This document shows positions 37,819 through 48,000 of a stretch of DNA of 64,000 nucleotides, piece after piece (the first letter of the stretch is position 1; each line of letters begins with the position of its first letter). Below the pieces are notes generated by a model. That model was not told the origin of the DNA, made no database searches, and worked only from the letters and a program-made list of their open reading frames with translations. The stretch lies in NCBI GenBank assembly GCA_013399115.1, contig VXAA01001229.1, forward strand, positions 386,330-450,329. The letters run 5' to 3'. A program made the translations under genes and the position numbers. The DNA comes from Anseranas semipalmata (Eukaryota > Chordata > Aves > Anseriformes > Anseranatidae).

Positions 37819-40800
37819 TAAAGCTGTTACCTTTGCTTACCTTCCTAAGATGCTTCCAGCTGCAGTTTGCCTGCACCAAGAAATGGAGGCTCTACAGCTT
37901 GCAGTTTGGATTTTATGCCAATGTTCAACTATTCTTGCTGCGCTTAACTTTTATGAGAGCTCATCTTTCAATTCTCAGGTGTTCAGTGTTGCCACACTTT
38001 GCTACGGCCTGGTTTCCATTTGGTACAATTGGTACATTTTGGTACCTCTTCCTGCAAGTTTCCAAAGTGGACGCAACGCTCAGGAGGGACAATCCTACTG
38101 CCTGCTGCTCGCACAGGGCATCCTGGTTCATTCCAGTGCTGCTCTCACTGTTGCTGTGGGCAGGACTTCAGGTGCTTGCCGAGGGCAGCCTAAGTGGTGG
38201 CCCCACGCAGTCACTTCATGGCTGAAGTGCCCAATGGGGAAATTCAGATACACCAATCACCCTCTAGCAGCGTGAAATGATTTTGTTGAAATTGATTTTC
38301 ATTACAGAAGCCCTTTCCTCCCATTTCTAAGGATTTTCTCCCACGTCACCTGAAGGATGTGCTGATAGTAGTTGTATGAATCAATTATTTAAAGTGCAAA
38401 ACAAATTATGATCAAACAAAACAATTGTTAACGAACCAATGATGATCACATACAACTTGGTAACAGCAGATTCCCTAAAAATGGACAAACTTTCTTTAGA
38501 AGAAGATTAGCTTTCATGCACGATGTGAGTGTGGTAGGAGGCTAATTATAAAGGGAGGTCCAATGTTGAACTTCAGGAGTCGGATTTGTTGTGACATGAA
38601 GAAGACTGGGGTCAGCGTTCCAGGATTTCTGAGCAGAGATGGCTGTGGTGTTTTGCAGGACCCATACAAGTGAGTTACTGGGTACAGCCTCATCCTGCCA
38701 GGCCCCCATCTGTCTCTGGCCCCTGCCTAGTTTTTCCAAACTAGCCATTTAATCTAGTGTTGTTACTTCTTATGTAGTGCCAGCAAGGTCAACACCATGC
38801 CTGCCCAGATGCTCTTGGATGTGCCTGCTGTGTCACGGATAGCTTGCTTGTTTAGTGTGCTAGGCATGTCGTTCAACGTGGACACATCCACCACCGCAAG
38901 GGTTTGAGGTTCAGAAGGTTTTACAGTTTGCATTGCTATCCATAGGGTATAAGACAGGAATATAGCTAAGAATGTGTTTCTAGAAGTTTTGAATAGCTGT
39001 ATTTGGGTTTCTGACTTTCAAGGTTCTCTTATAAACCCCTGTAATCGTCTGTGCTTCTTTAGGTTTACATCTGTTTTTAGGCCTTTAAAGCCTTGAAGAA
39101 GTGTTGTTTTTCACTTTTTTCCTTTCTGCGAAGAGCTGTGTGCTCTAACTGGAATATATATGTGTATATATATTTGGTGGAATATGTGGTTTAATACAAC
39201 TATGATGTGAATTTCTGGTCTTGCGGTTGTTTGTAGATGTCTTTAATGATTCAGCTTTCTATAGTATGATACTTCACAGCATGGCATCTTCCATATACTA
39301 ATTTTTAATAAAAAGAAGTTTCTTATTGCCCTGAATCAAAGAGATAATGTACTTACTGCAGCTAAGTAGGGCCCATTTCTACCCTCACACGTGCATAATT
39401 CTCAATGACAGATCTCGTAGCTGACAGTAAGATATGACCCTACCATTCTGAGTTTTTCATGTCAAATCACTCTATTGCACACAATGGAATAACTCAAATC
39501 AGCATTTGATCTTGTGAACTTAATAGGCAGTCCTTTCCACTGAATTTAATTTTGATCGATCAATTGGGTCTTGCACTTTAAAAAGATAAATAAAAATAAT
39601 AATAATAATGCCTGTACATGGTAGGATATTTCTATTCAGTATGCTGCAGGGGACTGCTACACTTCAGGACAGATACTTGTAACGATATGATGGTAGTCAC
39701 TGTGCTGTGTTTGCATACTAATCAGATTAACTCATGAAGCATTATACTTGAGAAATCCTCGGCTATGCTCTGTAGAACAAATTTGATCTTTGATACGCAG
39801 GGGAAAATCTTCAAGAGTATAAAGCCTTAAGTGTCTCTGCTAGCATTTTGATTACTACTCACGCTTGTTTTGTAGATCTGATGTCAAAAAGACTTGCTTC
39901 TCTTTAAGACACTTGGTGCTTAATAAAGAAAAATTTGAACTAATTCCCTGGGGTATTTTTGTGCAAAGCTGCATGGCCTGGAAGTGGTGATATTTGTGTT
40001 GAACTTGTCTCACCAAGTGATTGTGTTTTAATAGACCTGTACTAGCACTACAGGAAAGCAGATATTTATTATGCACAATGTGTATTTGCATCAGGTAACT
40101 TTTCACCGATTCTGTGCCAAAGGTATGAAGTCTGTGCCTTTTATATCAGGCTGTTTTTCAGAAAAGCCTGAAGTTGAACAATGCTTAACTTTACAGCTTC
40201 TTCACCACAGTAATTTGTCTTGTCATTGCTAAGGCTAAAATGTCCATGCTGCTAATAGTTTCCCTCATGATAACAGAGGAAGGTAGCAGTCAAGTTAGTT
40301 TTGGTACCTCCAGTGGGCTTGGAGAATCAAAGGTATTAACGTGACCCTGTGTGACTCAAAGCAGTACAGCAAGGTCCAGGGCTTCAACTGATTCCATCCT
40401 GCTCAGAAAAGTATACTGCATGTGGCAGCAACCACTGCTAGCAGACATTTTTAATAGGGTAAATTCCCTGTTTAACAGACTAAAGGGTGTTTCAGATGCT
40501 GGCCATATTGGGGGCAGAGGAGGGAAATGCTTTATGTAGGGTGGAGTTACTGTATTGTTGGATCTGAGCTATGGTATACTGCAGGACAAAACAATATCCA
40601 AAGGCACGCAGCAGAGGGTATAGGGGAAAGCAAAGAGAGCATGAGGCGTTTGGCCGGTGGACAGCCGTGCTGCAGGAGAGAGATGGCTGCAGCACCAGGT
40701 GTTGCAACCGGTCTGAGACCTGCTGAACTCGTCACAGCTTTAGCCCCAGGGGCATGTTAAAATGTTGCAGCTCATGGCTCAGAAGTGTTACAGAAGGGAT

Positions 40801-40899
40801 ATCCCTTCTGCACAGCCTCGGGGTGCAAAACTGCACCTGCTGGTGCTGTAGTCCTGGCCAGCATCTCTGTGGGGAGCAGCACTGCCAGTCTGGCCCTCC
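37819..40899. other. Noncoding stretch
   Basis: No gene is recognised. Plus-strand frames at 37665-38225 and 37850-38275 begin in or next to the antisense of the CR1 copy and show no domain. A short (AT)n-like run is at 39157-39173. The interval 39368-39510 has motifs that faintly recall old amniote palindromic repeats. Confidence 0.5.
39594..39609. repeat. (AAT)n microsatellite
   Basis: About five AAT units directly after an A-rich stretch. Short simple repeat. Confidence 0.85.
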
Positions 40900-41340
40900 T
40901 GCCAAGCCCAAAAGAGGGGCACCATGCCCCTGAGGTGTGCCAGGCTCTCCTTGCCTGGTGGGGTGCGAGCGGGACAGTGGCTGGGGCTGCGTTGGACGTG
41001 GGTCTGGCTGGGATGCTGCCAGAGGGATAGGGGCAGGCATCTGGGCCGGGTGACAGGGACCCGATTAGATCCTGGGCTAGAGATGAGGAAGGCCTCATTC
41101 CTGGCCCCCGATGTGGGAGCTCTCAGGCCAGCTGCCCCTTCCCCTCCTGGCTCCCAGGGCCCTCTCCTTCCCCTGACCCATGGGGTCCTGCCGGGCTTCT
41201 CGGCTCCCCACAGATGCTGGGCTGGAGCTGCGGGCGTTTGCATCTCCCACAGGCGTGTGTGAGCAATGTGCCTTTAAGACTAGCGGGAGAGCAATAGTAT
41301 CCCCCTCCCTCCTGTTAATTGTAGCATGTTTTTCAGCCAT

Positions 41341-41780
41341 GCTTTCCAGTCACATTCGCAGCCTGTGAGAGGGAGCAGCGCCGAAGCGCGCCGGCTGAGT
41401 GCCGTCCGTGCCGGCTGGGCAGCGCGTGCTCGCCCGCAGCGTGGGCGCCTGCAGGTGATGGGCAGCGCCTGGGGCCACAGAGCTTTGCGCCGGGAGCAGG
41501 AGCACTGTTTGCCTGAGTTTCAGTGACACCGCTGGGCTCACCGCGTCACCTGTGTCCCTCACCTCCTCACCTACGTGGCTGTGGCCTCTAGCCGTGGGTC
41601 TGGCTTGCTGGCCGAGACGCCCCGGTGGGCCCTCGCCTGGGCTCCCGTGGGAGCTCTGAGCAGCGTTTCCCCGGTGCTGGGGGACCTGCAGCGGGCGATG
41701 CAGCGGGAGCTGTGCGGTGCTTGGCTGGGGATGCTGTGGGCTGCCGTGGGAATGCCTGGCTCCCAAAGTGACTGCAACTA
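41341..41780. promoter_or_regulatory. CpG island
   Basis: I count 35 CpG dinucleotides by eye in 41341-41760, with 15 of them in 41357-41447. The rest of the window has only a few per kilobase. The block is strongly GC-rich on both strands. In vertebrates such blocks usually mark promoters, sometimes of long noncoding RNAs, or other elements unmethylated in the germ line. A plausible donor, CAG|GTGATG, lies at about 41452-41461 on the plus strand, compatible with a first exon. No TATA box or recognisable protein start was found, and the transcription direction is unknown. GC enrichment extends more weakly from about 40900 to 42150. Confidence 0.7.
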
Positions 41781-43691
41781 ACTCGAGGTTGGGACTGCTT
41801 CTCGGAGGATGCCCTGTGTGTCTCTACTCGCTCCCCTCTGGCCTCACCGCAGAATATTTGGAGTTATTTGCTTGCCCCTGCTGATGGGGGATAGAGTCAC
41901 AGGCCTCCAGAGGGTTAAGAGCATCTGCCTTTATGCCAAGTATTCAAGCAGGAAATAATCTGCAGAGATACATGTGCAGCAATTCAACTGCTGCTGCTCT
42001 CCCAGGCTGCCGCTGCTGCAGTTCGGTGTGTGTCAGAAGCCGCGCTGCTCACAGAAGATGCTTTCTTGGTGTGCCCGAAGTGCTGGGCATGGCAGCAGAG
42101 CCCCGGCTCCTGGAGCTGGGGTAAATGTCTCAATCCAAGAGGAATTACGTTGACCTGCAGGCTCTGTTGGCTCGCTGAGGTAGGTGATGCTCGCTGTGCA
42201 CTGTGCTGTGATCTTTGTCTGTGGGATGCTGTGGGATCTGTCCTCCCCTCATCTTGGGCTGTGCAATCAAAAAACGTATCAGCAGAAAATGGATTTAATT
42301 TGCAGCCTAAAGCCAGACAGAAACGTGTGTGTGGTTTTTGTGTGTGCAGCAGGAGGGAGAGGGCAGGGGATACCTCAGGGATACCTTTCATGCCTGGCAA
42401 TAAAGTTGTTGTGCTTAATTGGAACAAACTTGCTTTGGTTTCTATGTAATGCACCTGGGAGCTTTTGCTTCTTCCTGGCGTGACCTTTTGACGGGGCTGG
42501 CTGCGGTATGTGGGGTTATGCTTTGGTTCAGAAGCAGGGATACAGTGCACTCTACAGGTCCTTTCATTCTGCTCCCATGGATGTGGGGAGGACAGAGGAC
42601 AGCCACACGGTGACAAGGTGCTGACGACAGTGAGGTCGTGTTTTCTGGAGGAGTGAAATTACACTGAGAGGGAGAAGAGAGGTGCCCTTTACTGAGGAAG
42701 AGGGGATTTTAGAGTCCTAAAGATTGATCCTGGTATTTGGAAGCGGAGAAAGGAATTCACTTTAGGAGCTGTCTGTGTACGAGTCTGTTTTGTGCTTTGC
42801 TTTCCTGGCTCTGTGGAGAATTCTGTTCATCTCTGCTAACTGCTTTACTACCTGCAACCTTTAGTTGAGCGGGTTGTTTTTGTTGTTTGTTTTTCTCACC
42901 AATACCTAGGGGAGAAAAACTGCTAATGCCATCAAATTTCAGCATCAGGTTTCCATAGGCTTGTTTAGGATGGTGCTTTCTTGGGAATTCTCTAGCAAGA
43001 TCAGCAGTAGCTAGTGCTGCGCCTTTCTCACCAGCGGAGCATGTGTTTTTGGCTTGTCTTGAGACCTCCAGTGGGAGCTTTACTCTGTAAAGATTGAGTT
43101 GGAAGTTTTCAAACATTTTCTCCTGGAAAAACAGGGTGTTGGGCACTGGATACTGATTTGATACCAGTTCTCATGACTAACCTACATGTGTACGCTTGCA
43201 TGTTGGCTTCTGAGCATGCGAGCATGGATCCTGCCAATGAAACCTGACCATGCAGAACAGGTAGGCGCTGCCCGGATTACGTGTCTGGATCACACGGAGA
43301 GAGTTTCGTGCACATTTCTGGCACTGCAGATCTATTGAAATAGCACGACCAACAGTGCCATTGCTGTGTAACAGTTCCAGAACTGTTTCTGTGGCATCAT
43401 AGCAGAACAAATGTTATTCATAATTGCACACTATGGAGTTAAAAAAGCAGGATTGTCATCTTCAAAAGTGACTAAAAAGGTTTGCAGTGTTTTTTTCAGT
43501 CAAGGCTTCCTGGCTGGAATGCGTTGCTACCTGAACAGGTTGATCAGAGCACTTATTATTGCCTCCTGAACTTCCCAGGACTGTTGTGCCGTGCTTGGCT
43601 CAGCATTGACCTGTCTCACACAGGGAAGGCTAATACAAAGTACCCCTTTTTAACAGTAAATTGGGGCCAAATGCAGAAAAGAACATATTCC
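41781..43691. other. GC-rich shoulder of the CpG island and downstream noncoding DNA
   Basis: The first 800 bases remain moderately GC-rich, and the minus strand is open over 41984-42616 (210 codons from a non-ATG start). That translation is rich in Ser, Gln, Pro and Ala without a domain, which fits a GC-rich shadow better than a gene. A second minus-strand frame at 42757-43146 is also unassigned. Nothing else is recognised. Confidence 0.45.
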
Positions 43692-43706
43692 TTTTTTTTT
43701 TTTTTN
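43692..43706. repeat. T14 run ending in a single N
   Basis: Fourteen T residues (43692-43705) are followed by one N at 43706. This is an ambiguous call at the end of a homopolymer, as at 33038-33049. Frames across it are unreliable. Confidence 0.95.
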
Positions 43707-45829
43707 GGACATTTGTGGAACCTCCTTCGGGATCCTGTAGAGAAGACCTTCAGTGCTCTGCAAGACCTCTGTGTTGGAGATGGAGGAGCAGGAGTGGGTC
43801 TGGTGGATTTGCTGCTGCATATGACTCAAGAAGCCACAACCCCTGTGGGGGATAGAGGCTGTGGTGGTGCCTGGGGAGCAGCTGCTCTGCTCTGTCCTGT
43901 GAAAAAGGCTTCCTTCTTACCCAAGCAGGAGGCCGAGCTGGGCAGCAGTGCTCCTTAGCAACACACACATCTCCCACAAAAGGGAGAAAAATCTCCTGGT
44001 TTCACTCAGAGGTGAAAATATGAATGTACGAACGCCCAGTGGAATCTCAGCAGTGTAGTGCTGGTATAAGGTCATCTGAATAGCTTCTCTATAAAAATGC
44101 GTTTATAAAACGTGGTAAGCATTAAATAACCAAATTACATGTGCAAGAAACACTAGAAAAATTAAATAGTAGTCATCCCATTTACTGCTACTTGCACCCA
44201 GGCAGAATGGTGGTTAGAACTGGCTGGATTAAAGCAAAATGTTTCTCACAAACATGCTTTCAAAATTCAAAACAAATTTGTTGCTTGCTGGACAGCAGCT
44301 GTTTTGGCTATCATTGTGCTCCTGTTCTAGCATGTGTGTTTTTCATAAAGTACTTTGCTAAAAACAGCTAAGTGTTGGAGCCTGTTCACGTGCAATAGGA
44401 TCTGAATGTGCAAATGGGAATACGTGCCTTGTAGCTGTACTCCCATCCACTCGTGGGGAAAGAAAAACAACACAACATTTGACCTACTGATTATTTCCAC
44501 ACAGCTTTTTTTGGTCAGTAATAGTTTTGCATTAAACTCTAATGATGTGGAAGTCAAGAGCTATTTGCTAGAGTTAATAATAGTAATTTTTTAAGTTGTA
44601 ATTTATTAAATGAGGAGTGATCAACAGTGAGTGTCACGTGGGCTGTACTGCGATATCTTCCTTGATCTGAGAGTCACGAACGTGTGTGGCTTGGAGAGCA
44701 AGGGCAGGGTGCTCAGCATGGCCCGTGGGCAGGAGCTGCCAATGTCTCACCATGGCCCTGCTGCGAGGTGGGGCTAAGCTTGGTGTTCATCTGGGTCCGC
44801 TGGTAACCTGGAATCGGCAGTGCTGGGATCCCTGGGAGGTTCGCCTCTTCTGAAGCAAGTGCCTGGCCTCTTCCAGCAGCTCCTGTGCCTGCTGAGGTGC
44901 ACGGTTACAACTTGCCAATGGTGTCTGCTCATCGGTCACAGCTGGTACGTAGGACGGATAACGGATAAGTGCAAAAGGAATAAAATGAATCTTCAAGAAT
45001 TGTTAGCTAGGGACTGATTTCCATGGCTTTTGTGGGGAGATAAATGAAGATCAATAATTAGGTGCCTGCAGTCTTTCAGCAACCATTTCATTTTTATGCT
45101 TTGGATGCTGCTTGTAAACCAGCTACAGGTGTTCAAAACCTGTGGTCCAGAAACTGTTGAGTCAGAGGTAAAGCTGTGCCTTTTTGATAGTGACTGGAGT
45201 GTCTTTAAGAGATTGTGCTACTGCAGTTGAAATCTATCTGGCTTTGTACCACTTACAAAATGCGTTCACAGTAGGTGGTGGCATCAGCCTCCTCTTAGTG
45301 AATGCAGATATTTATATTATGCAAAAGGTTTTCTCACTTTGCTGCATTCAGATGATGACTGGAGATACCATTCTTAGATAAAAAATTGAGTCTGACTTTA
45401 GAGGTGAATTCAAAGAGCAATTTCTATTTAATATATATAGCAGCAAATAGGAACAAAGCTGCTTAAAGATTACTTTCATGATGAATCATTATATGGCTCT
45501 CACCAGTATGAAAAGCAATAAAAGTCAAAATGGAGTGCTAGGATTTAATCGCTTAGAAAATGCATAGAAAGGGACCTGTATTGTAGAGGGGTTTTTTCAC
45601 CACATCAAAGTAAAAGTACTTTGAGGTGCAACAGTATTAAGTGACTTTTCACCCAAAGATGAGAGGCAGTTGCTACCTATTGTGTATTGTTCCAGAATGT
45701 TATTTTCTTTGGTTGTTCATTACTCTTATTATTGAAAATATTTTTAAAAACCCTAATTGATTTCCATCGTCCCTCCCTGTTTCAGGGCAGATGCTGTCGC
45801 ATTTCTTTTTCTTTTGAATGTTATCATTG
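43707..45829. other. Noncoding stretch
   Basis: No gene is recognised. The part at 44680-44930 is GC-richer than its flanks, and the rest is AT-rich. Confidence 0.45.
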
Positions 45830-46160
45830 TTACTACTAGTCCTAGTTAAACGTTGTAACTTCTAAAAATCAGATTAATTTGAGCCATCAGGCCAATGCAA
45901 ATGCTGTAATAATTGCAGATCATAAAACGTTCAAGGGACCGTAATTTTACTACAGAGCTGCAATGGCATGTGTCCAAGGATCTTGCTACCTTTGTTCAGA
46001 TGACGTGGATTGTAATGTGTGCACTTGTGCGTAATGCAGCATGAATAGAAATGATATGTTGCTCAGCTGTTGAATTGCACACTCTATCCATAAGTCAACA
46101 AACATTAGAGAAATGACATCACCTCTCCCATCAGTGCAAAACTCTGTCCTCACTATAAAT
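45830..46160. promoter_or_regulatory. Candidate conserved enhancer-like stretch
   Basis: This AT-rich interval holds a perfect octamer ATGCAAAT (45895-45902), the classical POU-factor site. It also has TAATAATTGCAG nearby (homeodomain-like core, about 45907-45918) and ATGACATCA (46113-46121), an AP-1/CRE-like site. It lies beside the candidate exon at 46381-46625. Such clusters occur in vertebrate conserved noncoding elements, but short sites also arise by chance. Conservation has not been tested. Confidence 0.25.
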
Positions 46161-46380
46161 ATTGTATGAATTCTATGGTTTCTGCGCAGGAGATAAGTAG
46201 GCAGATAGAGCTGGGAAGCTGTTACGCACCAAAATTGCAGTTTGTGAGCTATGTGGTAGTGGGCCCGATCCGGCTAGCCTGAGCATCACCCAGAATGTCT
46301 CCACCCTAGGGCTACAGCCTATGAATTCAGGTTGCAGAGAAGCTACTTGAGTGAATTTGATCTCCAGCCAGGACACATAC

Positions 46381-46625
46381 CTTCATCGTCACCTCAGTCT
46401 CTTGGGGAGCGGGATAGATGTTGTGAGGTTGTGATAACCTGGTTCCTTTGAATCATATTTTGGTGTTTCGGTCTTTTTGCAACAGATACTAGGTTGCAAA
46501 TAACTAATTTCGGTTCCATCTCGAGCAGTGGCAAAGTTGATCTCCCAACTCTGTCCCAGCTGAATTTCAGAGGCGGTGACATCAGGGAACATCTCGCTGG
46601 TCATTATGGATGTAATTACCCAGCA
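46381..46625 (-). CDS. Candidate exon, minus strand, unidentified protein or lncRNA
   Basis: On the minus strand an acceptor with a good pyrimidine tract (TTTGATCCCTTTCTGTCTTTCAG) ends at 46626. A matching donor, AAG|GTATGTG, starts at 46380. Together they bound a 245-nt segment. The frame entered at phase 0 is open for 78 codons from the first base, with an ATG at 46604 (A at -3), and stops with TGA at 46391-46389, 8 nt before the donor. The peptide is of ordinary composition and includes SEIQLGQSWEINFATARDG and KKTETPKYDSKEPGYHN. I recognise no domain, signal peptide or membrane segment. It could be a terminal coding exon with a stop just before a spliced 3' UTR, an exon read in another phase, or a lncRNA exon. 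A second frame, 46582-46394, is also open and weakens the frame choice. Confidence 0.4.
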
Positions 46626-47699
46626 CTGAAAGACAGAAAGGGATCAAACTGACACTGCAAACATTTACATTGGAGTTGGCTGTTTAGATTTTCCTCACAG
46701 CTGAGGAAAAAGGCACTCTGTGGGAGCAATTAACCCTGCTTGTTTCTGCTCACTATGACCTTGCTACTCGATGGTAAATACACTGTCTTTGATAGGTGCT
46801 ACAAATTGTTTTTTCTTGTTGTTTTTGTTCCCCTGTTAAATAGCAATTAAATCTTCCGGTCTCGTACGTTCTAGGTGTTATGGTGGAACTGTCAGTTCAG
46901 ACACTGATGTGGATGATGTGTGTTTGTGTCAGCAGACCTGCAAAGCCCACTGTTTCTGCCCTGCTCCTACACGCTTCCCCAGCTGTGTCCACCTACTCAA
47001 CTGTATGTAGGTAGTTACTATCGCAGAGGGAAAACTGGTAGTATGAGATTTGTCCCATAAAATATTATACATTGGGAGTTACCCAGCTGTTTTTTGTTTT
47101 TTTTTTTTTTCAGCTGAAATAGGGAATTTGGAAATGTTTTTATTTTCATGCCAAGACTTGCAATATTTGACCATGAATGCCTAGCTACATTCTTTTTCAG
47201 CATATGTAATGTTCAGGAAACTCTGGGCAGATGTGTATGATTTTATAATAGCTTTTGCTTGCAAAGGAGGAAAAAATAAAAAGATTGCAGAAGCATATTA
47301 ATTATCTACAGTTTAATGTATATAGTGGTTTGCAAACACTTATTGTGGACGTTGTAATCTGAAAGACTGTAATTTTAATGGTTCTAATGGGGGCTATTGT
47401 AGGTCTACTGAAACTCTTACAGTTATGGTTTAATTTTAATATGAGTCCTATTTGGAAAAGCCTGTGTTTTTTGATTTTTATGGTACCCAGTTTTATGTGC
47501 TTGGCTTATGACAGTAAAACCAGAGTTGAATGCTGGAATGAATGCAAATATATCTGTATCAAAGAGGACTCTTGCCTTAATAACCTACCCATTTTAATTG
47601 CTGCCTTCTCTGTCTTCTAAAATCATGTGAAAATATAAAACCCAATGTAAGCACGTAAGTCTGAGCAGCGTGTTATGGATATGGTAAATACTGTCTAAC
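46626..47699. other. Noncoding stretch upstream of the candidate minus-strand exon
   Basis: If the exon at 46381-46625 is real, this is its upstream intron. It includes a T12 run near 47099-47110. No further exon with both splice sites was found. Confidence 0.4.
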
Positions 47700-48000
47700 A
47701 TTCCTAGGCTTTGTAAGACCTAAAATGATTGTTAGGATCATGTAGTTTGACCTCCTGATAATGGAGGGTGTAGAAAACTTAATCCAGCAATTTCTCCTTG
47801 CCTTTCAGAAGCATATTCAACCTTGTTTAAAGAGTGCAGATAACTGGGACTCAAATGTGTCCTGAGGGTAGTTGCTTTGGAGAGTAATTATTTCCAATGC
47901 TTTAAAAAAAAAAAAAAGAAAAAATCTGAATTTATTTCCTTGCTCCATATGTTGAATCTTCTTCTGCCTTTGTCTGCTTAATTAAGGAGCCTGCTACTAA
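47700..48000 (-). mobile_element. Very old CR1/L3-like LINE 3' end
   Basis: The plus strand resembles the complement of the 3' region of old tetrapod CR1 elements. 'gatcatgtagtttgacctcctg' (about 47736) matches the 'gatcatctagtctgacctcctg' block. 'ccttgcctttcagaagcatattcaaccttgtttaaagag' (about 47798) matches the 'aaaggcatccagtcttgatttgaaga' block. 'aaaaatctgaatttatttccttgc' (about 47920) matches the block before it in the element. The A13 run at 47903-47915 interrupts the last block and is probably a later expansion. It is strongly diverged, with approximate ends. Confidence 0.6.

Noticed and set aside
37665..38275. Plus-strand frames of 186 and 141 codons
   Set aside because: The longer one begins in the antisense of the CR1 copy, and neither resembles a known protein.
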